From Clostridium aestuarii (lineage in GTDB: Bacteria > Bacillota > Clostridia > Clostridiales > Clostridiaceae), in the NCBI RefSeq assembly GCF_026735135.1, contig NZ_JAPQER010000003.1:124001-188000 (forward strand): DNA of 64,000 nt. The letters run 5' to 3'. Shown here piece after piece: positions 27,323-37,124 of this stretch (position 1 is the first letter of the stretch; every line of letters begins with the position of its first letter). A program made the translations under genes and the position numbers. A model generated the notes under the pieces. That model had not been told where the DNA came from. It ran no database searches and worked only from the letters and a program-made list of their open reading frames with translations.

Positions 27323-29056
27323 ATGAATTATATAAATTTTTCTAAGGCAAGTTGTAAAAATTGCTATAAATGTTTACGATCATGTCCTGTTAAAGCTATA
27401 AGATTTAAAAATCAACAAGCAGAAATAGTAGAAGAAAGATGCATTGCATGTGGTCATTGTTTAGAAGTATGTCCTCAAAATGCAAGAGAAATAATAAATG
27501 ATTTGGATATAGTTAAGGGAGCTTTAATTTCTGGTAAAAAGGTTATTGTAAGTATAGCACCTTCTTTTATGGGGTATATGAATGTAGAGGAAGGTAAGGT
27601 AGTAGCTGGATTAAAAAAAATAGGATTTACTACTATTGAAGAAACGGCAATAGGAGCTGATGCTGTAACACGTTATTATAAAGAATACCTACAAAAAAAT
27701 AACATTGAGAATTATATAACTACAGCATGTCCTTCAGCAAATTATATGATAGAAAAATATTATCCTGGACTAATAAAATATATGATTCCAATAGATTCAC
27801 CTATGATTGCTCATGGAAAGATACTAAAAAGTATTTATGGAAGTGATTGTTTTATTGTATTTATTGGTCCTTGTGCTGCTAAAAAGATTGAAGCAGATGA
27901 ATATAGAGAAAATATTAAAGATGTTATTGATGCAGTTTTAACTTTTGATGAGATAAAAATGTGGTTACAAGAGAAAAATATAGATTTAAACAGTATAAAA
28001 AGTGAAAAATTTAACAAGAATTCATTTAAACAAGGAGCCGGTTTTCCTGTTAAGGGAGGAATTATTAAAGCATTAGAAGATGTAATTGATGAAAAGTCAT
28101 TAGAAACTATTTCTGTAAGTGGGACTAATAATTGTATTAAAATTTTCGAAAGTATGAAAAAAGGAAATATCAAAGGAGCTTTTATAGAAATCAATGTATG
28201 TGAAGGAAGTTGTGTAGGAGGACCTAATAGTACAAAATATGAGGATGATTATTATACAAGATTGCATAAAGTTAAAGAATATATTAAAAGAAAAAAGAAA
28301 TCAATAAATTTGCAAGAATGTTCTAATGAAGAATTAAATACTTTGGAATTAGAAATTGATTTTTCTACAAGTTTTAGGGATAAAACATTTAAAGACAGAA
28401 TTCCAAGTGAGGAAGACATAAGAAGAATAATGAATGAAATGGGTAAATTTGAATCAGAAGATGAGTTGAATTGTGGAGTCTGTGGGTATAATACTTGTAG
28501 AAAAAAGGCAGAGGCTATTTTTAAGGGCATGGCAGAAACTGATATGTGTCTGCACTTTATGAGAAGTAAAGCTGAAAGCTTATCTAATGTAATAGTTGAA
28601 AGTACTGAAAGTAGTATTATTTTGGTAGATAGAGATATGAAGATTAAAGAAATCAATCCAGCAGCACAAGAAGTATTTATGGTGAAAAGTGAAAATATTA
28701 AAGGAAAACCTGTATCTTTACTAATGAGAGACGAAGATATTAGAAGAGTTAAGGAAACAGGAAAAAGTATAATTGGTAAGAAAGATGCATATCCGCAATA
28801 CAATGCTGTTTTCATAAAAAATATAGTTTATTTACCTAAACAAAATGTTGTTTTAGTTTCAATGATAAATGTTGTAGAAAGTGAGATGCAAAGAAAAGAG
28901 CTTATCAAAGTTAAAGAAAATACTCTAAATGTTGCTCAAGAAGTTATAGAAAAGCAAATGAGGGTAGCTCAAGAAATAGCAGGATTATTAGGTGAAACTA
29001 CAGCTGAAACAAAAGTTATATTAAATAAGCTCAGAAAAGTTGTTGCAGGAGAGTAA
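27323..29056 (+). CDS. Sensory-type [FeFe]-hydrogenase-like protein with PAS domain (copy 1)
   Basis: 577 aa. N-terminal 2[4Fe-4S] ferredoxin domain (CxxCxxC at 11-17, C21, C40-C50), then the [FeFe]-hydrogenase H-domain. The four H-cluster ligand cysteines are present: C136 (TACPS), C184 (GPCAAKK), C293 and C297 (CEGSC). The residue before C136, the proton-relay Cys in catalytic enzymes, is Ala135. A further Fe-S module (CGVCGYNTC) and a PAS domain (~415-520) follow, then a helical tail. This layout fits group C/D sensory hydrogenases (HydS-like) rather than bulk H2 enzymes. GGGGGTGA precedes the ATG. A near copy lies two genes downstream. Confidence 0.85.
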   Translation: MNYINFSKASCKNCYKCLRSCPVKAIRFKNQQAEIVEERCIACGHCLEVCPQNAREIINDLDIVKGALISGKKVIVSIAPSFMGYMNVEEGKVVAGLKKIGFTTIEETAIGADAVTRYYKEYLQKNNIENYITTACPSANYMIEKYYPGLIKYMIPIDSPMIAHGKILKSIYGSDCFIVFIGPCAAKKIEADEYRENIKDVIDAVLTFDEIKMWLQEKNIDLNSIKSEKFNKNSFKQGAGFPVKGGIIKALEDVIDEKSLETISVSGTNNCIKIFESMKKGNIKGAFIEINVCEGSCVGGPNSTKYEDDYYTRLHKVKEYIKRKKKSINLQECSNEELNTLELEIDFSTSFRDKTFKDRIPSEEDIRRIMNEMGKFESEDELNCGVCGYNTCRKKAEAIFKGMAETDMCLHFMRSKAESLSNVIVESTESSIILVDRDMKIKEINPAAQEVFMVKSENIKGKPVSLLMRDEDIRRVKETGKSIIGKKDAYPQYNAVFIKNIVYLPKQNVVLVSMINVVESEMQRKELIKVKENTLNVAQEVIEKQMRVAQEIAGLLGETTAETKVILNKLRKVVAGE

Positions 29057-29111
29057 TAAAAATATAGAAAAATTTGAAATAAACTCTAATATTAAAAAAA
29101 ATTATCATAAT

Positions 29112-29160
29112 TGAGTGAAAATCTACTCAACTTAATTTATAATATAAAATGTAGTATAAT
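29112..29160 (+). promoter_or_regulatory. Hairpin and -10 element before the [2Fe-2S] gene
   Basis: TTGAGT/ACTCAA hairpin at 29112-29130, then TATAAT at 29155-29160. It suggests a separate promoter for the downstream three genes. Confidence 0.4.
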
Positions 29161-29188
29161 ATGAAAGTTTTAGAAGTAGGTGATTAGA

Positions 29189-29440
29189 GTGATAAGCATT
29201 ACAGTTTGTGTAGGAAGTACATGCTATCTTAAGGGTTCCTACAATATAATAAATCAATTAATAAAAATGGTTGAAGATAACAATCTTGAAAATGAAGTTG
29301 TAGTAAAAGGAGCTTGCTGTCTTGGAAATTGTGGTAAACCAGTTTCCATTAAAGTAAATGATGGTTCTGTTTTGTCCGTTAACGAAAGCAACATAAAAAC
29401 ATTTTTTGAAGAAGAAATTTTGAAAAAGTTGAGAACTTAG
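29189..29440 (+). CDS. Thioredoxin-like [2Fe-2S] ferredoxin (NuoE C-terminal type)
   Basis: 83 aa from the GTG at 29189, chosen because AGTAGGTGA sits just before it and relatives start with the same ITVCVGS strand. A GTG at 29180 is possible. The four cluster cysteines have the NuoE/HndA pattern: CVGSTC near the start and CCLGNC near residue 52-57. It probably transfers electrons to or from the neighbouring hydrogenase-like sensors. It lies 15 bases upstream of copy 2. Confidence 0.82.
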   Translation: MISITVCVGSTCYLKGSYNIINQLIKMVEDNNLENEVVVKGACCLGNCGKPVSIKVNDGSVLSVNESNIKTFFEEEILKKLRT

Positions 29441-29455
29441 GGAGAGGGGAAAGCA

Positions 29456-31192
29456 GTGAACTATATAAATTTTTCAAAGGCTAGTTGTAAAAATTGTTAT
29501 AAATGTCTCCGTGCATGCCATGTTAAAGCTATAAAATTTAAAGACGGACAAGCAAAAATTGTTCAAGAGAGATGCATAGCGTGTGGACAATGCTTAGAAA
29601 TTTGTCCTCAAAATGCAACAAAGGTTGTCAGTGAGTTAGATAAAGTTAAAAATGCAATAGATTCTAATAGAAAAGTTATTATAAGTATATCTCCTTCTTT
29701 TGCAGGTTATTTTAAAATGGATGAAGGTAAGTTGGTAGCAGCACTTAAAAAAATTGGATTTTCTTTTGTTGAAGAAAATGATTTGGGAATGAAGGTTTTA
29801 TCATATTATTATGAACAATATATGAAGACAAATAATATGGAAAATTATATAACCACTTTTTGTCCTTCATCAAACCAATTAATAGAAAAATATTACCCAG
29901 ATTTAATCAAATATATGATTCCAGTGGTTTCACCAATGATTGCTAAGGCGAAAATTTTAAAAAGTATTTATGGACAGGATAGCTTTATAGTATTTATGGA
30001 CCCTTGTATTGCAAAAAAAATTGAAGCTGATGAATTTAAAGAGGAAAAAGTTGTTGATGCAGTTTTAAATTTTAATGAGGTTAATAAATGGATATACAGT
30101 TCAGGAATTAATTTAGAAGAACTTGAAAGTAAAGAATTTGATAAAAAGGTATTAAAAAATGGAGGAAGCTTTTTGTCAAAAGATGATGTGCTTAAATCTA
30201 TACAAGATACTATAGATAATAAATTGTTACACCATATGAATGTAAGTGGTACACAAGATTGTATTGATATATTGGACAGTATTCAAGTAGGAGCTGTTAA
30301 AGGAATTTTTGCAGAACTTAATATTTGCAGAGGTGGATGCATTGGCGGACACAACATGATGAAAAATAAAAAAGAATATTATAAGAGACTGCAAAAAACA
30401 AAAAAATATTTAAAAAGAAAAGAAGAACGAGAAAAGGAAGATAAGCATAAGTATAGAGAACTTGATTTGAATAATATAAATTTTTTCACAAAGTATGAAA
30501 ATAAAAGCTTTAAAAAACCTATTGCAAATGAAAAGGAAATACAGAAAATTATGAAGCACATGGGTAAATACACAAAAGAAGACAAGCTTAATTGTGGTGT
30601 TTGTGGATATGACACATGTAGAGAAAAAGCACAAGCTATATTTGAAAAAATGGCTGAACCAGAAATGTGTCTTCACTTTATGAGAAGTAGAGCAGAGCGG
30701 TTGAGTAATGTAATTTGTGAAAATACAGCTAATAGTCTTATTATGGTAGATGGAGACATGAATATTGTAGAAATCAACCCGGCGGCGCAAAGAGTTTTCA
30801 CAGTAAATCGTGAAAAAATTTTAGGAAAACCAGTAGGAATGTTAATAGATGATGAAGATTTTCGTAGAGTAAAAGAAACGGAAGAAAACATAATTGGTAA
30901 GAAGGTATATTATCCTCAGTATAATGTTATGTTTATGGTGAATATAATATACTTACCAAAGCAAAACCTTGTTTTGGTTGCTATGACTGATATTATGGAA
31001 GAAGAAAAAAATAAAAAAGAATTAATGAGAGTTAAAGAGAATACTTTAGATGCTGCTCAAAAGGTAATAGAAAGACAAATGAGAGTTGCGCAAGAAATAG
31101 CAGGAGTTTTAGGTGAAACTACTGCAGAAACAAAAGTAATATTAAATAAATTAAGAAAGGTGATTGCAGGGGAAGAGGGTGATATTAATTGA
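29456..31192 (+). CDS. Sensory-type [FeFe]-hydrogenase-like protein with PAS domain (copy 2)
   Basis: 578 aa, collinear with the 27323 protein and clearly duplicated from it. It has an N-terminal ferredoxin domain (C11, C14, C17, C21, C40-C50), H-domain ligands C136 (TFCPS), C184 (DPCIAKK), C291 and C295 (CRGGC), then CGVCGYDTC and a PAS domain. The proton-relay position is Phe135. In copy 1 the fourth ferredoxin Cys is followed by Pro, here by His. GTG start behind GAGAGGGG. The stop overlaps the TTG start of the phosphatase gene, so translation is coupled. A sensor of H2 or redox state is inferred. Confidence 0.85.
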   Translation: MNYINFSKASCKNCYKCLRACHVKAIKFKDGQAKIVQERCIACGQCLEICPQNATKVVSELDKVKNAIDSNRKVIISISPSFAGYFKMDEGKLVAALKKIGFSFVEENDLGMKVLSYYYEQYMKTNNMENYITTFCPSSNQLIEKYYPDLIKYMIPVVSPMIAKAKILKSIYGQDSFIVFMDPCIAKKIEADEFKEEKVVDAVLNFNEVNKWIYSSGINLEELESKEFDKKVLKNGGSFLSKDDVLKSIQDTIDNKLLHHMNVSGTQDCIDILDSIQVGAVKGIFAELNICRGGCIGGHNMMKNKKEYYKRLQKTKKYLKRKEEREKEDKHKYRELDLNNINFFTKYENKSFKKPIANEKEIQKIMKHMGKYTKEDKLNCGVCGYDTCREKAQAIFEKMAEPEMCLHFMRSRAERLSNVICENTANSLIMVDGDMNIVEINPAAQRVFTVNREKILGKPVGMLIDDEDFRRVKETEENIIGKKVYYPQYNVMFMVNIIYLPKQNLVLVAMTDIMEEEKNKKELMRVKENTLDAAQKVIERQMRVAQEIAGVLGETTAETKVILNKLRKVIAGEEGDIN

Positions 31193-32361
31193 ATCTGTTT
31201 ATAGATATTGCTTATAATAGCTTGATAAAGCATGAAGAAGAGCTTTGTGGTGATAATGTTGAAATAGTTAAGCTTGAAGATAGCACTATCATAGTTATGG
31301 CAGATGGTCTTGGAAGTGGAGTAAAAGCAAATATTTTATCAACCCTTACCACTAAAATTGCAGCTACAATGTTAAGAGAAGGAGAAGATATTTACGAAAC
31401 GGTAGATACAATAGTAAACACCTTACCAGTATGCAAGGTGAGAAATATAGCTTATTCTACTTTTACCATTCTTAAGATATATAATGATGGAAGAGTTTAT
31501 GCTGCTGAATATGATAATCCGCCTCTTTTTATAATAAGAGACAATAAACATATAGATATATCCAAAAAAGAGCTTGATATAAATGGCAAAAAGGTTTATG
31601 TAAGTGAATTCACAACAAGAAAAGGGGATGTGCTTACAGCAGTTAGTGATGGAGTTATTCATGCAGGAATAGGAGAAATACTTAATTTAGGTTGGACATG
31701 GGACAATGTAAGAGATTATTTAGAAAGAAGCTGTAATACTAAAAAATCAGCTAAAAATGTTTCAACGGATTTAATAGGAATTTGCTGGGATTTATATGGT
31801 AAAAAACCTGGTGATGACACTACGGTTGTGAGTGTGAAAATCAGAGGTCCGGAGTATATTGATTTATTTACAGGGCCACCAGTAAATAAGGGAAATGATA
31901 CCTTTGTTATCAAACAGCTTATGCAGGGGAAAGGAAAAAAAATTATTTGTGGAGGAACTGCTGCTAATATTGCATCAAGAGAATTAAGAAGAAAAGTTAA
32001 AGTAAATATGGATATTCTTTATAAAGATGTTCCGCCTACATCAACTATGATAGGAATAGATTTAATAACAGAAGGTGTTTTAACATTAAGTAAGGCGCTG
32101 GATAAATTAAAAAAATGTACTCAGGCTTATTTGAAAAATGATAATATATATAACTTAGATGGAAATGATGGTGCATCGTTGCTCAGTAGAATGCTTGTAG
32201 AAGATTGCACTCATTTGAATTTATGGGTTGGGAAGACAGTAAATTTAGCACATCAAAATCCAGATTTCCCTATGGATCTAAATATAAAGTTAAATTTAAT
32301 AGACGAGCTGTGTGATGTTATGAAAAAATTAGGTAAAACCGTTAAGGTAAACTACGTTTAA
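31189..32361 (+). CDS. PP2C/SpoIIE-type phosphatase
   Basis: 390 aa. TTG start overlapping the stop of copy 2 (TTGA), with GAGGGTG upstream. SpoIIE/PP2C motifs: MADGLGSGVKA near residue 41, SDGVIHAGIGE near residue 146 and GDDTTVVSV near residue 205, giving the metal-binding aspartates. The C-terminal ~180 residues form an uncharacterised extension found in hydrogenase-associated members. It probably dephosphorylates a protein in response to the sensory hydrogenases. The partner kinase is not in the window. Confidence 0.88.
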   Translation: MNLFIDIAYNSLIKHEEELCGDNVEIVKLEDSTIIVMADGLGSGVKANILSTLTTKIAATMLREGEDIYETVDTIVNTLPVCKVRNIAYSTFTILKIYNDGRVYAAEYDNPPLFIIRDNKHIDISKKELDINGKKVYVSEFTTRKGDVLTAVSDGVIHAGIGEILNLGWTWDNVRDYLERSCNTKKSAKNVSTDLIGICWDLYGKKPGDDTTVVSVKIRGPEYIDLFTGPPVNKGNDTFVIKQLMQGKGKKIICGGTAANIASRELRRKVKVNMDILYKDVPPTSTMIGIDLITEGVLTLSKALDKLKKCTQAYLKNDNIYNLDGNDGASLLSRMLVEDCTHLNLWVGKTVNLAHQNPDFPMDLNIKLNLIDELCDVMKKLGKTVKVNYV

Positions 32362-32406
32362 AAAACAGTTGAGAATTGTCCTCTGTCAATTTTCAACTGT
32401 TTTTTT
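32360..32406 (+). terminator. Terminator made from the GAGGACAATTG repeat
   Basis: AAAAAACAGTTGAGAATTG pairs with CAATTTTCAACTGTTTTTTT across TCCTCTGT. The loop and arms resemble the ends of the 15032 element, so a repeat seems to act as terminator. Confidence 0.85.
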
Positions 32407-32500
32407 GCTGCGATTAAATTTTTTGAAAAAGGGGTATTAATTATAGTATAGAGAAAATAATATATTAATATAAAGATAAAATTGGTGCGGAGGTAAAAAA

Positions 32501-33070
32501 ATGAATAAAACTCTAAAATCAATATTAATAGGAGTAGCATTTTTATTGTTGATATCAGTGCTATTTATAGGAACTTATAATAAAATGGTTAGTTTAGATC
32601 AAAAAGTGAAAAGAGCTCAATCAGATATAGATACTCAACTTCAAAGAAGAAACGATTTGATTCCTAATCTTGTAAATACGGTAAAAGGGTATGCAGCCCA
32701 AGAAAAAGATATATTTATAGAAATTGCTAATGCTAGAGCTAAGATTGGAGGAGCAAAAACTGTTGGTGAAAAAGCTAATGCAGATAATGAATTGTCAACA
32801 GCATTATCTAGACTTTTAGTAGTGGTGGAAAGATATCCAGATTTAAAATCAAGTGCTAATTTTAGAGACTTGACTGTGGCACTAGAAGGAACAGAAAATA
32901 GAATCAATATTGCAAGACAGGATTATAATAGAACTGTAGATACTTATAATGCTACAATAAAAAAATTCCCTAATTTTATAATTGCAGGGATTTTTAGATT
33001 TGAAGACAAGGAGTATTACAAAGCTGCTGAAGGTGTAAAAGAAGTTCCAAAGGTTGAGTTTAGTAGGTGA
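32501..33070 (+). CDS. LemA family protein
   Basis: 189 aa. One N-terminal membrane helix (residues ~5-25) and then a helical coiled domain with the LemA signature (RAQSDIDTQLQRRNDLIPNL near residues 38-57, and the FPNFIIAGIFRF end). It is a membrane-tethered protein of unknown activity. It is next to a TPM protein with a 6-base gap, as in many Firmicutes. GGAGG precedes the ATG. Confidence 0.92.
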   Translation: MNKTLKSILIGVAFLLLISVLFIGTYNKMVSLDQKVKRAQSDIDTQLQRRNDLIPNLVNTVKGYAAQEKDIFIEIANARAKIGGAKTVGEKANADNELSTALSRLLVVVERYPDLKSSANFRDLTVALEGTENRINIARQDYNRTVDTYNATIKKFPNFIIAGIFRFEDKEYYKAAEGVKEVPKVEFSR

Positions 33071-33076
33071 TAATAA

Positions 33077-33862
33077 ATGAAAAAATCAAGTTTAAATAGA
33101 TTTTTAACAGGGTTATTTATACTATTGTTAATATTAGTTCCTTTTAAACAGGTAAATGCAAAAGAATCATATCCTGAGCCTACAAATTTAAAATATGTAA
33201 ATGATTATATTGGAATATTAGATAATGAAACAAAAGAGTATATAGTGTCAGTTGGAAAAGAGTTAGAGGATAAAACAGGGGCACAGGCTGTAGTCGTTAT
33301 AATAAATTCATTAGAAGGAATAGAAATTAGAGATTATGGATATAAGCTTTTTAGAGAATGGAAAATTGGGCAAAAAGAAGATAACAATGGTCTTTTGATT
33401 TTACTTTCCATGAAAGAGAGAACGTGGTCAGTGGAAGTTGGAAGAGGACTTGAAGGAGTAATTCCGGATATTTTAAGTAATAGAGTAATGAAAGATATAG
33501 CTGTTCCTAAGTTTAAAACTGATAATTATGGAAAAGGATTAAAAAATGCTTATTCTATTTTTGTAGATCACATAGCTGAAGAATATAATGTAACTTTAAA
33601 TAAAAGTGAAAATATATATTTTGATTATAAAGGAACTACAGATACAAAAAGAAATCCTATTCCTATTTATTTTGTATTAGGATTAGTATTTTTGGATTTA
33701 ATATTTAATAGAGGAAGAATTATAAAGTTTATTCTTAAAATGCTGTTTTGGAATTCTTTCTTTGGAGGAGGTCGTGGTGGTAGAGGTGGACCTTCAGGAG
33801 GAGGATTCGGTGGATTTGGTGGGGGAGACACTGGAGGCGGCGGATCATCTGGTAATTGGTAA
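33077..33862 (+). CDS. TPM-domain protein with Gly-rich tail
   Basis: 261 aa. Signal peptide (1-~28), extracytoplasmic TPM/YgcG domain (VNDYIGILDNETKEYI, WKIGQKEDNNGLLILLSMKER, EVGRGLEGVIPD), a membrane segment near residues 193-212, then a Gly/Arg/Ser-rich C-terminus from about 226 onward. It is the usual partner of LemA. Its role in envelope maintenance is inferred from neighbours. GTGATAATAA precedes the ATG within the short gap, so translation may be coupled. Confidence 0.88.
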   Translation: MKKSSLNRFLTGLFILLLILVPFKQVNAKESYPEPTNLKYVNDYIGILDNETKEYIVSVGKELEDKTGAQAVVVIINSLEGIEIRDYGYKLFREWKIGQKEDNNGLLILLSMKERTWSVEVGRGLEGVIPDILSNRVMKDIAVPKFKTDNYGKGLKNAYSIFVDHIAEEYNVTLNKSENIYFDYKGTTDTKRNPIPIYFVLGLVFLDLIFNRGRIIKFILKMLFWNSFFGGGRGGRGGPSGGGFGGFGGGDTGGGGSSGNW

Positions 33863-33971
33863 ATGTTTCTATAGTGAAATACTACATATAGTAGGGTTTT
33901 ATACGATAATACAATAGAGACAGTTGAACGTATCAGATGATAATTGTTAACTTAAAGAGTGGGGTGTTTTA

Positions 33972-35018
33972 ATGAGGTATGTACCAGTTAATTGTTTAAA
34001 TGAAGGAATGAAATTAGGTAGAAATGTATATTCACCAGGTGGAACTGTGTTACTTGCAAAAGAGGTTTCACTAACTAAAGAATATATAGAGAGCCTTAAG
34101 AACTTAGTTATTAATGGAGTTTATGTTGATGATGATCTTTCAAAAGATATAAGAGTTGAAAATATAATATCAGAAGAATTAAGAGTGGGCGCAGTTAAGA
34201 CAATCAAACAGATTTATAATAATCCTAAAAGCATAGTAAAATCTTTAGATACTGTAGAAATTATAGCTAAAAATGTTATGGATCAAATATTACATAATAA
34301 AAGCATAATGGTAAATATGATTGACATAAAAACCTTTGATGATTATGTGTACAGCCATTCAGTAAATGTTGGTGTATTAGCAGCGGTGCTAGGAATAGGT
34401 TTGAATTTAGATGAGATTAAATTGGAAAAATTAATTACCTCAGCTTTATTACATGATATAGGAAAGGTTTTTATTCCTAAAAATATCATTAATAAAACTG
34501 AAGAACTATCAGAAAAAGAACAAAAAATCATAAAAACTCATCCTGAAAAAGGGTATAAGTACATAAAACAGTATTACAATATAGCTGTTACATCTTATGT
34601 AGGGATTTTGCAGCATCATGAGAGATATGATGGGAAAGGATATCCAGATAAAAAGGTAGGAGAAAACATATCTCTTTTTGGAAGAATAATATCTATTTGT
34701 GATGCTTATGATAATTTGATTTCTGAAAAGCCTAACAAAAAGGCAAGTATTCCATCTGAGGCGATAGAATATATAATGGCACATAATGGAACTACTTTCG
34801 ATCCTAAATTAGTAAGATTGTTTTTAAGAAAAATTGCCCCTTATCCACTAGGTACGATAGTAAAATTAAGTAATGGACAAACTGCTATTGTTGTAGAAAA
34901 TAATGAAGAATGTTCAATGCGTCCTACAGTAAAGATTATTGAAACTGAAAAAACGTATAATTTAACACAAGATTGGAATTTTAGAAACGTTACAATTATT
35001 GGAGTGGAAAATAAGTAA
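33972..35018 (+). CDS. HD-GYP domain c-di-GMP phosphodiesterase-like protein
   Basis: 348 aa. The N-terminal region (YVPVNCLNEGMKLGRNVY) is DUF3391-like, followed by an HD-GYP domain with LLHDIGKV, HHERYDGKGYP and a C-terminal beta tail (VKLSNGQTAIVV). It has the same three-part layout as the 9977 protein and is about as long. Probably cytoplasmic. GTGGGGTG precedes the ATG. The region after it has only a weak hairpin (ATGAAA/TTTCAT). Confidence 0.85.
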   Translation: MRYVPVNCLNEGMKLGRNVYSPGGTVLLAKEVSLTKEYIESLKNLVINGVYVDDDLSKDIRVENIISEELRVGAVKTIKQIYNNPKSIVKSLDTVEIIAKNVMDQILHNKSIMVNMIDIKTFDDYVYSHSVNVGVLAAVLGIGLNLDEIKLEKLITSALLHDIGKVFIPKNIINKTEELSEKEQKIIKTHPEKGYKYIKQYYNIAVTSYVGILQHHERYDGKGYPDKKVGENISLFGRIISICDAYDNLISEKPNKKASIPSEAIEYIMAHNGTTFDPKLVRLFLRKIAPYPLGTIVKLSNGQTAIVVENNEECSMRPTVKIIETEKTYNLTQDWNFRNVTIIGVENK

Positions 35019-35114
35019 AAAAATGAAAATCAATTTCATGTAGGTAGTTTTTTTATTTAAATAAGGTTATAATGTTTAGGGATTAAAGTTTGCTAGAGCA
35101 ATAGGGGGAGACTG

Positions 35115-37124
35115 ATGGTGTGTAAAATAATTTACAAAAGAGTTGTGGGTGCATTAATCATTATGATAATGTTGATTGGGTGTATTCCAGGCTGTGTACA
35201 AGCTAGTATGGAAAATGTTCAAACTGTTTCTAAAGATAAGGTTTGGACTATTAAATTTAATCAAAAGATAAAGTTTGATGAAGATACTAAAAAAGCTGTT
35301 AGTGTATTAGATGAAGCTGGGAATAAAATTTATACAACAGTTGAATTGGGGCGTGATTCAAAATCTATTATAGTAAAACCGCCAATAAAACATTATAACA
35401 TGGGAGAAACCTATACTTTAAATGTAGATAAAAACATTTATTCTTTACATAATAATAAATTATCAAAAACAGAAGAGATAAAATTTAAAATAGAAAAAGT
35501 AGATACATATGCATCTATGCAAAAAATAAAAGAGGGAGATATTATAATCTCAGAGCCAGGAAAAGAATATCTATTGAACAGATTAGATAAGGTTAAAGAT
35601 ATAGAAGATAGAGATTTAAAAGAAGCAAACTGGGATTTGTTTGCATATAAATATCAATATTTAGATGGCGGTGGAGCAGTAATTGAAAACAAAGAAAATG
35701 CTTCTAAATTGAAATTGCCATTCCAGCTTAAAGGATGGTTTGCTGTATACATAGGTTATGCCACAGGTACTGAAGGATTTAAGGTTAAAGGAAAAGAAAA
35801 AGAAGAGGTAATAAACATTTTTAATAATACAAGGCTAAAAGGAAGAAATCAATATGTTGAAGAAGCTTTTGCTTTTATAGAGAATTTTGATAATAATAAT
35901 ATAATTATAGAACCTCTAAAGGATAAAAAAGCTAAACTTACTTATATAAAAGTAGTTGGGTTAAATGAAAAACAGGTAAAACTACACAACAGCTATAATG
36001 AATATATAAAATATAAAAGAGTGGTTTATGATAATGATGGTTTTTCTGATTTCTTCTGGGGAAAGTGTCCAAGCACAGAAGAATTAAAAAAAGTGGCTGT
36101 TGATTCTCTTAAAAGTGTAGACGCAGGAGAAATAAATTGGGAAATAGGAACAACAGGATGGTTGAATTATGACAGTTATTATGCAGGTAAATCTTTTGAA
36201 GGCTCAGAAAAGTATGATGCTTATACAAGAGAGGGAGATAAATTAGCAAGAACTCAAATCCGTAATATATTAGAATCAGGAAAATCTCCTTTGGAAATTG
36301 TAGCAAAAAGAGCGAAAGAGCAGGGATTAAGAGTTAATGTATCTATGCGTATGAATACATTTTATAATGATAAGGCAAGATATTTTTTAAATGGAACTAT
36401 ATATGATAAATATAAGCAAAATATGCAGAATGACAGTTTCTTTTTAAGTTATTATTATTCAAGATATAGAAACTATATAATGAATGTACTTAAAGAAGTT
36501 TCACAAGTAGATAATGTTGATGCTATAACTCTTGATTTTTGTAGATATCCAAAGGTTATGGGAAATGAAGTTTCAGATAAACGAAAAATTGATATTATGA
36601 ATAGATTCATGAGAGAAGTTAGAAAAAAAATTCCTTCATACATAAAAATATCTGTAAGAGTTCCATATTTAAATCCAGATTCTTATGGTTTTGACATAGA
36701 AACATGGGTACAAGAAGGTTTAATCAATAGATTGATACCATCATCTATAACTCATGAAGATTTTTATGATATAAACAAATATGTAGAAATGGTAAAAGGA
36801 ACAAAAGTAGAATTATATGTTGGAATTACTGCTAATCTAAAAGGAAAAGATTTAACTCCAGAAACAGAAGCATTGTTGAAAAAAGGGTTATATATACCTG
36901 ATAATCAATATTTAACAGTAGAAGAATATTTAATCAGAGCTCACCAAGCTTATGAAGCTGGTGCTAAAGGTATTTTCTTATTCAATACACTTAATGATGT
37001 AGACTTTACAAAAGATTTTTCACCAAAATTCGAATTTTTAGGTGATAAAGTAAAAGTTAATAGATGGTATGAATTTGAATATGAGTCATACTTAGTACAC
37101 AATAAGATAAAAATAATGATATAA
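35115..37124 (+). CDS. Secreted GHL10-like protein with SbsA-type Ig domain
   Basis: 669 aa. An N-terminal signal sequence has a possible lipobox (LIGC, Cys 22). An SbsA-like Ig domain (WTIKFNQKIKFDEDTK) occupies about residues 40-130. The C-terminal ~300 residues look like a GHL10/DUF187-type TIM barrel (IVAKRAKEQGLRVNVSMRM; VDAITLDFCRYPKVMG with an acidic strand end; GAKGIFLFNTLND). It probably acts on polysaccharide outside the cell, but the substrate and catalysis are unknown. GGGGGAG precedes the start. A palindromic repeat follows the stop. Confidence 0.78.
   Translation: MVCKIIYKRVVGALIIMIMLIGCIPGCVQASMENVQTVSKDKVWTIKFNQKIKFDEDTKKAVSVLDEAGNKIYTTVELGRDSKSIIVKPPIKHYNMGETYTLNVDKNIYSLHNNKLSKTEEIKFKIEKVDTYASMQKIKEGDIIISEPGKEYLLNRLDKVKDIEDRDLKEANWDLFAYKYQYLDGGGAVIENKENASKLKLPFQLKGWFAVYIGYATGTEGFKVKGKEKEEVINIFNNTRLKGRNQYVEEAFAFIENFDNNNIIIEPLKDKKAKLTYIKVVGLNEKQVKLHNSYNEYIKYKRVVYDNDGFSDFFWGKCPSTEELKKVAVDSLKSVDAGEINWEIGTTGWLNYDSYYAGKSFEGSEKYDAYTREGDKLARTQIRNILESGKSPLEIVAKRAKEQGLRVNVSMRMNTFYNDKARYFLNGTIYDKYKQNMQNDSFFLSYYYSRYRNYIMNVLKEVSQVDNVDAITLDFCRYPKVMGNEVSDKRKIDIMNRFMREVRKKIPSYIKISVRVPYLNPDSYGFDIETWVQEGLINRLIPSSITHEDFYDINKYVEMVKGTKVELYVGITANLKGKDLTPETEALLKKGLYIPDNQYLTVEEYLIRAHQAYEAGAKGIFLFNTLNDVDFTKDFSPKFEFLGDKVKVNRWYEFEYESYLVHNKIKIMI

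Noticed and set aside
27323-31192. The two hydrogenase-like genes as main H2-evolving enzymes
   Set aside because: The proton-relay Cys is replaced in both, PAS domains are attached and a phosphatase gene is coupled. Sensory function is the better reading.
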